In this document: positions 33,463 through 45,899 of the stretch, piece after piece | Numbering within the stretch: the first letter of the stretch is position 1 | Layout: each line of letters opens with the position of its first letter | NCBI GenBank assembly: GCA_000226015.1 | Contig: JH154832.1 | Span: forward strand, 215,631-272,339 | DNA length: 56,709 nucleotides | Direction of reading: 5' to 3' | Source: Mnemiopsis leidyi | Lineage: Eukaryota > Ctenophora > Tentaculata > Lobata > Bolinopsidae | Position numbers and translations under genes: made by a program | Notes under the pieces: model-generated | Seen by the model: only the letters and a program-made list of their open reading frames with translations | Told to the model about the DNA's origin: nothing | The model's database searches: none

Positions 33463-34858
33463 CTGAAACAGAAGTTTGTTTCTCTGTTTGTTTTGTTTGT
33501 TAAATTTTCAGGCCGAATTGCCATCCTTAATCACGATAAGCCAGTATCTATTTTTTCCATCTCTAATACTTTTTTGCCGAAGGCAAAAAAGTAAAGTAGA
33601 TGGTTTGAAGTGGTCCGATTTTGGTGGTGGTAGGTGGGTAGGTAGGTAGATGGCGGTGTCCGCTGTCCGCTGTCCGTTGTCGTCTGCGGTCACAAAGCAA
33701 TTTAACACATAGTGCAGTGCGCACCACCGTTACCATGTAGACGTCACAAATTGCCTCCGCAAAGTTATTCTACGCTGAATATATATTTGTGAGTTTATCA
33801 CCCTTGCGCGGCGTACGTATAACTGCCAGAAGATTACTCCGAAGTATCAAGTCAATTTGATATCCAATTCTAATGCTTATCTGACTTATCTATGATTTAA
33901 GTTTATGCACAACTGTGGCCAATTAGTTCATTCTTAATTTTGCGATATCTCTGATCTCGATAATATTAATAGATTATGTAACACAATATGACGACACGCA
34001 AATTTAACAATGTAGCGTTAATCGTTATGCTAATAAACACATCGCAATGGGCCTAATGAATTAGCTATCGTAATTACTTTAAAAATCGCGTATCTCATGA
34101 ATCGCGCTCTTCTGCACCTGTTTTCACTTTTATCATCAATTGTCAGTATTAGTTATATTAGACTAGATTTAATGCGAGAGCCGCATATCAGCCACTGCAA
34201 CATGCAGGCTAATGACACTGAAACTTCCAACAAAATTCAAGCAAAAAGTAGACCTAGTCAAACTATTTGACTGCACCGTCAAAATTATCGACATCCGTTG
34301 TTTTTAATAGCAACAATTTTACGGCTGGTTTTAAGTTTTCGAAACCGAAAACTAATACAAATTAAAAGCAGCCATTATACTCAGACAGGTTGCAATAAAA
34401 ATGTTTCAGTTTCACGACCAATATTTTCACTGAAGCTTCCATGGTATTCCATCAGCAGTCTTTGCGGCAGGATTTATTTTTAATTTTACAACATATCTGC
34501 TGCTCAAATTCTACGCTTCTAGCACCAGCAGAAGGAAAATCGAAGAAGCTTTTTTAGAATTTGAGAGATGGAAATCTAGCGTCCGCCTGAGACCTAACTA
34601 AGCGGGCGCAATTCTTGTTTAAAACTCATTTGGCTTGCTCGCGAGTTATACCAAAAATCTAATCGGATAATTTTATAAACTGAATCAGTCGCTAGGTAAG
34701 GACAAAGGGTGAACTAACAACCGAGCGGTGATTTTTTTCCATGTAGAGTTCTACAAGATAAAAGCACATACTACATATTACAGGTACATACTACATGCTT
34801 ACATTTGAAGGCTAGTAATACCCTGATAATACAACACTTTTGTGCTACTTTGATACTG
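33463..34858. other. Region upstream of the Prickle exons
   Basis: Expected to hold the missing 5' exon(s) on the minus strand, but none was recognised. Contains a hairpin CTTTTTTGCC-GAA-GGCAAAAAAG near 33568-33590 and a TAGG/TGTCCGC short-repeat tract at 33625-33680. Confidence 0.4.
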
Positions 34859-36824
34859 TTAACCCCTACACCCCCGAGAATAAATTTTCAAATTTACCCC
34901 CTAAATCAACTTGTATTGGTCCGAATAAGAAAAGTCTGAAAGGTTTTTGTCTCAATGCTTTTGGTTTTCGAGATATCGCGGGGTCGATATATCGACCTCG
35001 GGGATTCAACAGGAAAATTTATCTATTTTGAAAATTTCGAAAATTGCTTGTTCATGAAAGTTTTTAAGTCCCATATGACACAGCCTTACATATTAAAACA
35101 ATTGAGGAGAATAATTCTAGTTTTTAGTGTCTCAGTTATACAGAAGAGGTCAGTTATACTGAGGAGGTCGATATATCGACCTCGGGAGTTTCACTAGGTG
35201 AGATAACAAAGTTGGTCATATAAGCCAATTTGCCTGTGAAATAAATAGCATTAACTTCTTATTGGACGAAGAAGTTAACGTGAAAGCTCTCTACCTGCTC
35301 TGTCTTGCTATTCTCACTTTCTTACAACTGTATCTTGTTATTTTTCCATTCTAATATGACAAACAGCGATTGCTCTTGATGCGAGGCTTCCTTATGCTTA
35401 TCACATCCTCAGAAGACACTTGAAAGGATAAAACATCACATAATTCAGCATTTTCCGTCACAGATGGGACGTTTCTGTGGACATGATACTAAAGTACGGT
35501 TTTAATCACGCTTTGGAGATTACCAGGAGACTAGAAGGAAGCTTGATTTGCCAAAAAACTTTCAGGACTATAATTGATGCACGTTATGCACGGTGTAACT
35601 GTAAACTTGTTTTGCATCAACAGTTCCCCAGTTCTGAAAGTTCGGTAGCTGGAATCTGTCAAGGCATTTCTGCAAGTTGGCAAAAGGGCAGATTAGGAGA
35701 TTAGTTCTGGCCTTAAGTCGGTCAAATGGCCGATGCAAGGCCAATTCAAGGCCTGTAAGGGCGATAAAAGGCCCATATCAGGCCAATAACAGGCCTTTTA
35801 ATGGCCAATAGCCGGCCTATATCTGGCCTGTAGACGGCCTATAGCCAGTCTGATATAGGCCAGCTACAGGCCTGATGTCAGCCGGCTATCGGCCATTTAT
35901 AGGCCGGCAAGAGACCCATATTTGCCGGCAAGAGACCCATTCTAATTATTTAGTGACCTCGTTACAAAAACCCAGACAAAGCTTTCCCAACTTTTTCTTT
36001 GCTAATGGAGAGTCACACGGTCTTTCACTTTGCCATGTATAACGCCAGATCCGTATGCTGCGATGTTTGAGCAGGATTATTGAGGGCCGTGACGGGGATA
36101 TGCACAATAGGGCGTGGTCATTTGGGCACCCTCCCCACCCCAGGTCGATTGCTAACTGGTCAATATCGGTTCTATACACCTTGAAAAGCAATTCTAATAA
36201 GTTTCAAACGTGTAACTAAACTTGCAAATACTTTTACATTATGGTCTAGACTATTCACACCTCTCATCTCCCAGGGTCGATTTATCGACCTGCTATACTT
36301 TACTTGAGAAGTCGCAAGGATAGTTAGAATTTTTCCACAAACTTTTGTTGAAAACGACCTAAATAATTCAACAAGCAATCAAATTTGCACTAAAACGGAT
36401 TAGCATGGCATATAAATGGATTTTTCCTCAAAATAATTCTACTTCCCCCGGCTAACCCCCGAGGTCGATATATATACCCGCACTTCAACGACTCATTGTG
36501 GGTACATTTTATCCACAATCAAACAGTTTGCATGGTCCCATATTTGCTAAAGCATCGTTGTAAATGGTCCCGAGATGATTTTGAGAAATTAGTTCATGAG
36601 CCAGATTTATGCACAATCAAAAATAATTAATTAATTTTTTTATTAACTAATTAGTGTAATTATCGGAAAAACTATTTCTTTTTTCAAAATGAGTGTTGTT
36701 ATGGGTAGAACTGAGTTTTTAAAAGCGAACTCACTAAAGAAATTGATTCTATGACGAATAGATATGGCACAATATTAGTCGCTAGAGCGGGTATATATAT
36801 CGACCTCGGGGGCGAACGGGTTAA
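34859..36824. mobile_element. piggyBac-like TTAA-flanked element (non-autonomous)
   Basis: Bounded by TTAA at 34859-34862 and 36821-36824. The left end reads CCCCTACACCCCCGAG. The right end, inverted, reads CCCGTTCGCCCCCGAGGTCG. TTAA target sites with CCC...GGG ends are the piggyBac hallmark. Copies of GAGGTCGATATATCGACCTC or parts of it occur at about 34983, 35165, 36272, 36460 and 36793, and a second right-end-like sequence starts near 36450. No intact transposase, so I infer a deletion derivative or a nest of two. Confidence 0.5.
35709..35945. repeat. 11-bp periodic GGCC array
   Basis: GGCC occurs at 35709, 35728, 35739, 35750, 35770, 35781, 35792, 35803, 35814, 35825, 35836, 35858, 35869, 35891 and 35902. 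Ten of fourteen intervals are exactly 11 bp and two are exactly 22. The seven bases between are not conserved. The array ends in two copies of GCCGGCAAGAGACCCAT. Confidence 0.95.
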
Positions 36825-37591
36825 AAATGGTAGTTTGTGGCTTGTGCTTTATAAACACGGGAATTTGTGCAATGAACACAGGAAGCAAGCTAGATCGTCG
36901 ATGGGGAGTACGCCAATACTTTTAGAGGACGTACGGTGAATTTGATTTCGTAGGTGCGACATGGGAAAATTGACGACCCATAGTAAACTTATAAAAAGTT
37001 CGGCAAATCTTAACCGGCAGAAACAAAATCAGTTGGAATATGTCTGGCGGTATATCAAAAATGGGATTTGATTTTGATCGGTTTAAAGTTTTTAGTTTTT
37101 TTGCCTCAGTAAACTTTTCTGGTAAAAACTTGCCAATTGCCAGTTAAAAATCTCGCTTCACTAGTCTCCAGAGGCAAAACTATCACGGTAATTAACTCAT
37201 CGCCAATAGCTATGGAATTAACAGGAATTAATAGCTAGAGTACGGTATAGAGAACGGTATTTTTGGAGAGGGGTCACTAATTCGTAATACTACTAGATAG
37301 CGTTTAGCTCGTATTTAAATTCGGCAGTCTACAAGAAGCCCGACTGGTCCGCGGACTACTTGTTGAGTGGTCCGCGGACCACTTGTCCCGTAATTGAGTG
37401 GTACGATATATAATAAGTATGAATTGTATTACAAAAATTAGTTTACAAAGACAAGGTAAAATTGGTCAATCGCTGCCATGTATGAACGTGATATTAAGAT
37501 TTGTGACTCTTCCCCAAAAAGACCAATTTCTATAACTCTTTAAGAAGCAAAACACGTCCACACACACGAGAGAATGAAGGTCGATATTCTA

Positions 37592-37940
37592 CTATTGCCA
37601 CCAAATCGCTACAGAAATGAGTGTTGCACGATTTGTCAATTTCAACTGAACTAAAAAGTTAGAGCCAGCTGAAAAATTAGCGAGAAGTGCTTCTTCCTGG
37701 TCTTTTAGCAATTCACCCATTTCTTTCGCTGTTCTTGGTAGCCTAGAGTTAGTGGCAATAATGCAAGTAAATATTCTTCGAAAGGATTCAGCTCCATCCA
37801 AAGCAGCTTCCAGTATAAATTTTCTGGCTTCCATGCATTTTCCTCCATAAAAAGCGCTTGCGATTATGTAATGTGATGGAAAAATATGAGGAAGTGTAAA
37901 TTTCGGGTGTTTCCATAATGCCTGCGGTTTCTGGTGCTAT
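37592..37940 (-). other. Unrecognised protein-like open stretch
   Basis: About 115 open codons between stops. Its first ATG is at 37834, but it looks protein-like before it (LPHIFPSHYIIASAFYGG) and after it (MEARKFILEAALDGAESFRR). No acceptor or donor that I trust and no domain. It could be an exon of the Prickle or another minus-strand gene, or a transposon remnant. Confidence 0.3.
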
Positions 37941-38763
37941 AACTATGATGAAGACGATTGTCTAGGATCTTTACTATGACTTTAACTTGGTGACGCAGTA
38001 AACCGCTAAACAAGTCGTATAGACTGCACATGTTTCGTCACGTGTGATGTAGATCTCACTTTCGACCTTAATTTGAAAATTGAAGCGGCTATGAGGATTG
38101 AGGACCGGCGGAATCTTTAGTTTTCCTGTTTTAGTTCGGGGATCAAACAGTTATTTCACATTAGATAGACCTTTAACCATTGAAACCAGTCATACTTCCT
38201 ATCCAATTACACATGATCCTTTTAAATAGGTTAGGGAAGCTGAACCATGTAAGGTTGAAGTAACTCAAGTCTCTAAAAACCGTTGGATATTTTAGCGAAC
38301 ATCATTGCATATGGTATTGTTTACTGACATAACTGGATAGCACGGTATATGCAGCAAATAGAAATCTTCAATCAAAATTTACTTGGCTGCAAAATCCTTT
38401 TATACAGCTACTGTTACCATGTAAATTAAAAAAAGGCTAGTGTATATTTTCATAGCTTTTTCCTGGTTTTATAACCTCAAATTTAGCAATGGTGGTTAGC
38501 TGATTAGCTTAAGATTGTAATTCCACAAAGTACTCCTTGTTTTTATCAAGCAAGCTTCATGGAAAGCAAATGATATTATACACTTTTAGAAGATCACTCT
38601 CAATATAGCTGTTTGTTAAAACAAATGAAAAAAGCACATGACGCTGCACATGACAAGCACACATATATCGCTCTCACAAGCTGTATTCAATCTACATATT
38701 GCGCTGTTTTCTGTGATGAAAACTATTTTCCTTATATTCACTTGAAAATCGTGGTAGCCGAAC
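37941..38763. other. 5' flank of the innexin gene
   Basis: AT-rich, with no clear TATA box or repeat. Confidence 0.4.
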
Positions 38764-41700
38764 ATGGGGGTGGAAATTCTGTTTCCCATAATCAACAGAG
38801 CCACCGCTCCGATCAAGTCTGTTAACATCGACGATTTGAGTAGTCAGCTCAACCGAACTTTTATGTTTTACTTATCGCTGACTTTCGCCATCACTATCAC
38901 CATCAGGTCAGGCATATGTTCGATATTGTTTGTTTTAGATAATTTTCAGTGTTGGACAGATTTTTGATAGCCTGAACTCGGAAGACCTCGAATTCCATTC
39001 ACATTTAACTTCTGCTTTGGTACCCACTTATTATGACAGGCAGCAGCTAGGCGGAGCGTACATTGCTTGTGACGGATTCTCCAGAGACGAGGAATATGAA
39101 CGGTTTGCAGAGGAGTGGTGCTGGAGTAGTGGAATCTACACTATCAAGGAGGCTTATGAGATGAGCAACAGAGTCAGCCCTTATCCGGGTTAGCTTTTAT
39201 TAAGTCGCGTTCCTATTTTTGGGATGTCGGTGTTCTTACCTGGTTAATTTGAAAATACCATCAAGTCATTTAAATTCAGTATTGTCCTTTTTGTAAATTT
39301 GTAAAAAGTATATTTTCAAAAATGTGTGCTACCATTGTATTGGAATTCCCGGCATGAGCCTGGGTTCAAAAATTTTATCTGAAAGGCGAAAAAAGCAGAA
39401 TATATTATATGTTACATTACACTATGTAACAAAGATTCTATATTTGTAATTCTTATAATTCTTATACCTCAGGAATAATCCCAGAAAATCTACCAGCCTG
39501 TATAGAGATGGAGCTGATATCTGGGGGCAGAGTAGAGTGTCCTGAAGAGAAAGACGTCAAGCCTTTCACCAGGATATACCAATCTTGGTAAAGTGTTTAA
39601 AGTTATAAAGAATTTAAATAAAAAGTTATAAAGGGTTTCAGAGAGTTAGAATACTAAATATAAAGAATCTAAATAAAAAGTTATAAAGAGTTTTAAAGAG
39701 TTAGAATACTCAGATAACTAATTTTGATAAAGTATCTTAAACTATTACAACAATCGATATCTTCTCTGAATAAACCGAGTCACCTACATTTAGATAGCTA
39801 GCTTAAGTGGTGATGCAAAAAAGTAGTTGCAATTATTTCAGGTACCCATTTGTGATGTTTTACTATTGGCTGACTGCTTTGATGTTTTTCTTGCCGTACC
39901 AGCTTTACAAGGTCTTTGGTTTTGAAGACGTCAAAGCGGTTGTAGCTATGTTGCAGAACCCGGTAGTTATTCTTCATATGGAACTGCTTTTTATGGATAT
40001 AAGCTTCAAAAATCAAATGTTTGATTGCTTGGAGATAATTTCATATTACACAATATCTCATAAACTTAAATTTTTAATTTAGTATACACATACGTATACT
40101 GAATTAGTCTATACATGTATAGATTAATACAGCAAACTGTAATGTTATAATTAAGTGACATCACACATGCATTTTTCGAGGTAGAGGATGGCTTTGAGAA
40201 GAAGGAGCTGATAAAAAGGGGTTCAGTGTGGCTGTATCTTAAATCTACAATGACCCTTTCCAACCCTTCAGTTTACTCGAGCTTCATCGTGAAACACAGC
40301 CTAGCTTTCTACGCTCTTACTGTCAAGGTATCAGTTTGAGATTTTCGAAGTTTCCAGATCATTAGCACATTCGGTTTTGCCTTATTCAAGTTATAGGATT
40401 TTCTTCTAACTTATTTACTAAATGAAGCTTATCAAATATTCTGGACCAGATTTATGAGCAATCAAGGACCTGTCATGTTTTAAACCAGACAATCACACGT
40501 GAATACTTAAAAAATTGACACTTAAACCGCTCCAGGTTATGTATTTGGGGAACACACTTCTTATGTACTGGCTGACTCACAAAATGTTCAAGTTTGGATC
40601 GTTTGCGGAGTACGGTCTTCTCTGGGACACAAGAAACCCACTTAACAACGTCCAGAGCCTTGTTCAAGAGAAATTGTTCCCAAAAGTTGCAGCGTGCGAA
40701 GTAAAGCGCTTTGGTGCATCGGGTGAGTTGAAGTTATTTGAACTAAATCTTTAATTACAAACTGAAAAGTTATACTTAAGGCATATGCTGGTTAGGAACA
40801 AATCAGATGAATTAGAAAATGAATGCTATAAATTACCCTTTTTCAGGACTTGAGGAGGACCAAGGTATGTGCATGCTGGCTCTAAACGTCCTTAACCAGT
40901 ACCTCTTCTTAATCTTCTGGTTCTGTCTCCTTTTCGTGACAATAGTCAACACCATATCCCTCCTCCTCACCCTCCTTAACATCATCTCTCCTTGCTTTAT
41001 GCTCCAACAGTTTCTCCTGGCCTCCTCTCTTGATAGGAGTCCAGCTGTCGGTGTCATATCCAAGCTGTATCTTGACTGTGGTTCCTCGCTAAGGTTCATC
41101 ATGACTATATTTGCTTGGAATGTAGACCCAAAATTGTTTGGGGAGATTTTAGTACAGCTCAACTCTCTCCTTGCCAAGGATGAATCGCCCAGGGCTGAAG
41201 TGCTGAAGCGGCGTTCAAAAAAAGTGAAAGTTCCAAGTCCAAGAAAGCCTAAACTCTTATTTCATGAAGAAATTAAGAAAAAGTTAATAAAGAGGACTGA
41301 ACGAAAAGATGATAACCTAACCAATTTCACGAATATGTCGAAAATTAGCAAGAAGTTTGAAGGCCTCAAAAAAAGAAATCTCCTTCAGACGAAAAGCATC
41401 ATTAATGTAAGCGTTCCTAAGAAAATGAGCGAGTTAGAAGTAGAAGAAGATTTCATTCTTACTCCTACTGAAGAAAGTGGTATCCAAAACAACCCTGACA
41501 CCAAGTATGCTCAAGAGGATGTACTGGACTCAGAGTACGTAGTGGTGGAACAATCAGTCCCAGAAACAATGACAGAGCAGGAATCAGTGGAGGAATCAGT
41601 CCCAGAGATAAGTAAAGCTGAGCAAGAAGGCGGGAGCTCAGATCACATCGATGTTGAGGAGACCCCGCCAGCATCAGATGTTGATCGCGAAGTCAACTCT

Positions 41701-41859
41701 CCGATTGTTCAGCACGAATATCAGGTTCAGATCGACTTGGTTTCCGACGATGGAAGCGCCCATCGTTTATCGTCAGATGAAGCTCTTTTTCCGCTGCGGA
41801 TCCCTATTGTGAAATTGAATGGCGATGTTCTGTCATTAAGATCCGAGAGTTTGCAGTAA
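38764..41859 (+). CDS. inx: Innexin gap-junction protein with long charged tail
   Basis: Seven exons: 38764-38906, 39040-39188, 39473-39587, 39842-39962, 40181-40327, 40536-40722, 40847-41859, summing to 624 residues. All junctions are GT-AG and in phase. Innexins form gap junctions and hemichannels in the plasma membrane. TM1 lies around residues 32-47. Extracellular loop 1 has C58 and C75 (EEWCW), plus an extra pair C107/C120. YQSWYPF and the TM2 run start near 133, TM3 lies at about 208-240, and loop 2 has the signature LFPKVAAC (C279) with C296. TM4 begins about residue 303 (QYLFLIFWFCLLFVTIVN). The cytoplasmic tail is unusually long: Lys/Arg-rich at about 385-440, then Glu/Ser/Val-rich with repeated VExSVPE words. 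Start: first ATG in frame; MGVEILFPI fits the short innexin N-terminus. AATAAA at 42014-42019. Confidence 0.92.
39601..39715. repeat. Tandem duplication in an innexin intron
   Basis: Two to three copies of an approximately 65-bp unit containing AATxTAAATAAAAAGTTATA and GAGTTAGAATACT. Noncoding. Confidence 0.75.
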
Positions 41860-42013
41860 GGAAAATGTTGGACTTTTGTCATAGATTCACATGGAAATTG
41901 GTTTTTCTGAATTGATTGTTTGTACAAAATGAACCATCATGCCTTAACCAGCTAATTACTACTGTCGGTCAATAATGATTGTGATATTGTGATAACAATC
42001 AAGTTACAATTAA

Positions 42014-42019
42014 AATAAA
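42014..42019 (+). terminator. Polyadenylation signal of the innexin gene
   Basis: Canonical AATAAA 155 bases after the innexin stop codon. Confidence 0.5.
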
Positions 42020-42207
42020 AGAATGGACTAAATTTTAGTTTCTACATCAATTACGGAAGCGATAACAGTGCAAGGATTATTAGAATAATACAAAAAACAT
42101 ACTGTTTTATGGGAAGAATTCACAAACTTAAATTTTATCTAATATGATTTGCTATTTTATTGACAACGATCTCAAGTCTTCAAGCAAGTTTCCAGTTTCT
42201 TCTGCAG

Positions 42208-42789
42208 ACGAACTTTAACTTTGGAAATCTTTTACAGCATTTCCCCATTCATCAGCACACTGTAGAGAACACGGTGTATAGTTTCATGGTTATCAAAGTG
42301 CTGGTGAGAAAAAAATGTACACTTTTCTTTAGAGTATAACAACAAACTTGTTAAATTTGATCATAACTAAAGCATTATATAAATCTGCTTTTCCATGCCT
42401 TACGTGCAAATAAGGTACGGAGGTCACTGGAGTAGTGGGTTCAGGAGTAGTAGGTTCAGGAGTAGTAGGTTCAGGAGTTGTAGGTTCAGGAGTAGTAGGT
42501 TCAGGAGTAGTAGGTTCAGGAGTAGTAGGTTCAGGAGTTGTTGGTTCAGGAGATGTAGATTCAGGAGTTGTGGGTTCAGAAGTTGTTGGCTCCTTTACAT
42601 CACTGTCAGATTCAGAAGAACTGGAGCCGGATGAGTCACTGCTGCTACTTCTTCCTGATCACCTACTTCAATCCCATCAGGGACATTGTTAACAAGCGCT
42701 CCATCCCAGCTCTAACCTTCACCGTAGTTCACTCAGCAGCTCTTGTTCGTGCACTAAAAAGTCGTAATCTGCCCCAGAATTACGACTAA
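42208..42789 (+). CDS. Unrecognised membrane-like protein, last two exons
   Basis: Exon 42208-42304 (TCTGCAG acceptor, CTG/GTGAGA donor) enters phase 2 and leaves phase 0, encoding RTLTLEIFYSIFP and HTVENTVYSFMVIKVL. Exon 42616-42789 (GATTCAG acceptor, phase 0) encodes MSHCCYFFLITYFNP, then IPALTFTVVHSAALVRALKS and a stop. Two hydrophobic segments suggest membrane insertion. The protein is very short, and no first exon is seen between the innexin stop and 42208, so it may be the end of a gene or a relic. I do not recognise the family. Confidence 0.4.
42430..42590. repeat. 15-bp tandem repeat GGTTCAGGAGTAGTA
   Basis: About ten units. One frame encodes (GSGVV)n and continues into a Ser/Glu-rich stretch; another gives Arg/Phe/Ser repeats. 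It lies in the intron before the exon at 42616. Each unit contains TTCAG/G, which looks like a 3' splice site. Confidence 0.92.
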
Positions 42790-45514
42790 TATCAGAAATT
42801 TTGACAATGAGTTGGTAATATTCTAAATTTTAAAGCCTAATTTCTTCAAGATTATTGGTTTTGCCTCTGCAGTTCTTGGGGGTCAAATGCTCTTTCATAA
42901 TTGTTTACTGATTCTTACTTGAAGACATGGATTGACGGCCAAAAATATGAAAATAGGATCAATATAATGATGAATTTCTTAAACTATACTGACTCTCGCC
43001 AAAAACTTCTGACGTCTCTTTATGGGCGTTATTGCGTTAAGAATAAAGTCAAATATTCAAGATTGCCATATGAAATTGCCATATGAAAATGCTCTTATGC
43101 CATATGAAATTTCCATATGAATCTATTGCTCTTATGGAGAACGGTTACTTACTTACTTATAATATCGCGATCGTAAATAAGTGCATCATCAATAAAATGA
43201 CAGTACATTTCAATATGTTACTCACCATGGCGTTGAAGAGTTGAAGTTTTCTTTTTCAGATGGATAACTTAAGGTAATTCATTTCCCATTACAAAGTAAG
43301 AAAATAAGCCAAGTAGCCACTTTTAAATCAACGTCTTGCTGGTTTATGGTTCTTTTTTCCCAAATGCTTTGGATCTTCAGAATAGCTTCGAATAAAGAAG
43401 ACGCAGCTACCTGCAGTTGGCAGAGTCATTATTGTCTCATTACAGCTGTTCGAATAACACTTTTTATGACGGATTTAGAAGATTCTTCCTCCTTCTCCTG
43501 CTGCTACTCTTCTATGATTTTTTAGTCACGCTACATTACCTATTTCATGGCTATAAGTGGTCCTATTCAAACCCTTAATATCCCCTTTATATACGATAGA
43601 TTAGCTGGAATAGCAATAAAGAGCGTCCGCAGTAAGAATCGCGTTTCTGGCAGCGCCTTGCTGAAAACCGCGTAGAGTTTAGCCTGAGTCAGAGACATTA
43701 TGTTTAGCCATTTCATGGTTACTTTACCTTTCCAGACGTCTGACTGAACAGAGAATTTAAGTATGGGAACAAATGCTGTCTCAGGTCATGTCTTGGACAG
43801 TTAATAGTGATCATTAGGACACAGTGATAAAACAAAAAAAAGCGGTCAACTTTGATAAATAATTCTAAAATCCAATATTCATATCCCAGCTGTAATGCAG
43901 CTATATATCTCGTGTATCTCATGATTGTCTGATTATAACAGTATAATATGACATGTGAACATATGAGATAAAGCTTGCGATATTTGCTGTGGGGGAGAGT
44001 CCCCCCCCCCCCGACCAGTCACCACTACGAAATAGATCAGAGACAGCTGAGTTCTGCAGGTTCTACCTTGCAGATAAGAAGTTTACTGAGAAGTGGACGT
44101 GACTTTCTGCTAATTTCAGTTTCCCAGACCTGGCGTGAGGCTATATGGTTGTAAGTAGTTTTTAAGTGGCTTGAGTGTGGCAACCAGCTTGACCTACGCT
44201 AAATATCAAATATATCACATTTGGCAATTTGCAAACCTTATAACGCCCTGCCGATATTTTATCAGTAAGAAAAAGTGGTATAATTTCCTTGATTTTTGTC
44301 ATGAAACTTATGGGCTGCAGAACCAAATTTAACTGCAACTTAGGATAACCAAAAACTTCACCACAAGATTGGTAGGATATGGCGACCTTCTTTAACGAGA
44401 ACTTCGCCACAAATTTCTGGATTATTTAAATCGGAGGCAACCTTGCCGCGGAAGAGTTTAAGTATAGTGAACTGTTCCAGGACAAAATTTTGTTATAACA
44501 TTTGTCGCGGAAAATTGATTGTCGCCTTTCTGTCCGCATGGAGGTAGCCATCAATCTTTACTATAAAGCATGCCTATTGCCTGCTCATTTAGGGTCATAT
44601 GACCAGCTACTATTCCAATTAAGACCTCGTCAATTCTTTGAGCATGACCCATCTATTTAAGCATTACCCAAGCCCCTTTGCGGCCCTAAAGAAATGCTCT
44701 GAATGTTGCCAGGACGAATATTTTTATGCTTAATTCAAGTTTCCAGGGCCTTTTTGGACCGAAATAAATAATTGAATTGGCGACAATATAATACGTTGAA
44801 TGTTATTGTTACCGAAGGAGCGGTCCCTAACTGAAAAATTTGCAGTTAGGGATCGACTTCTAGTTCTATTTAAATCGATTCCGAAACACTCCGCTTGGAG
44901 AGGGCAAAAATGCAACCCTACCCTGGGAAGGTATTGGCGAGAAAACTGTCTACCTTACTCACCAAAATTTTTCCACGATGATTACGTTCAACATTACGTT
45001 CAACATTACGTCATCTGTCAAACTGAAAGTTGAAAAAATTAAAGAAATCTTTATATTCAACCGCCAACTGCGACATTTTATAGTATTTATATGAATCTGA
45101 AATAAGTTGGACGCTTAGAAATCTAAAGCATCGAGCCATACACCAAATTCAATGCATTATATTGTAAAACAGAAGCATTGTAACTTTCTATTGTTTAAAT
45201 TTTTGTCATATTTCTCTCCTGTTATACAGACAGGACATGAATGGCTTAATACGAACAATTAATGGTCTTGGGCACAATGGACATAATGAGTTCACGCGGC
45301 ACTGAATTTGGATACAGTCTTCCTGTCAATGTTATAATTTCATACAGAGAACAATTAGAGATTGATCATCGATTCACGGACTTAAGAGTTAGAAAACTTC
45401 GCAAAATATTTTGTCGGACTGTCGGTTGGTGAAACAGAAAATGCTTGCTTTCGCAATCCAATCTTCATTGCATTATTAATATTATGCAGGGAGCCCGTCT
45501 TTCGACAGGTCAAT
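42790..45514. other. Gene-poor region
   Basis: No exon supported. Contains tandem GCCATATGAAA words (43064-43120), a poly-C run next to a G-run (43991-44014), and a hairpin TCCCTAACTG/CAGTTAGGGA (44824-44852). Confidence 0.45.
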
Positions 45515-45790
45515 CCTCCCTCTAATTTCCCCCTGATCATACTTTCTCGTCTTCTTTACTTGCAGTCCTCTCTCCTCAATCCTTTTTCATCTATTTTTCC
45601 TCAACCTTCCAACCTTCCCTCTTCTTCCCCACCCTTCTTCCTCCTTCCCACTCTTCTCCTTTTTCCGTCCCCGGGTCCCCCCACCAAGCCACCACCTTCG
45701 TTTTTCTCCCTAACCCTTATCTTCCTCCTCCCTACCCTTCTCATTCTCCCATCCTCCCCCAGCATTTTTCCTCTACTCTCGCGTCAAAGT
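45515..45790. repeat. Pyrimidine-rich low-complexity tract
   Basis: CT-rich strand (TCCTCCTT-type) giving a Ser/Pro/Leu-rich open frame that I treat as artefactual. Confidence 0.8.
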
Positions 45791-45899
45791 CTTCCGCACT
45801 TCAGCAGACTTGCAGACTCAGAGGGCCGCCCTCTACGTGGCTGGCCAGGCAATCTTTTCATTGTCAAAAACAAACACCGCTCCTGTATAGTGCTATAAT

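Noticed and set aside
40833-41177. Minus-strand open frame opposite the innexin
   Set aside because: Shadow of the innexin coding exon; no independent support.
42435-42692. (GSGVV)n repeat protein
   Set aside because: The frame has no defensible start exon and leaves the downstream membrane-like frame. The splice-consistent model puts the repeat in an intron, although inclusion as an alternative exon is not excluded.
45560-45898. Ser/Pro/Leu-rich 112-codon protein
   Set aside because: Translated pyrimidine-rich low-complexity DNA with no domain or splice context.
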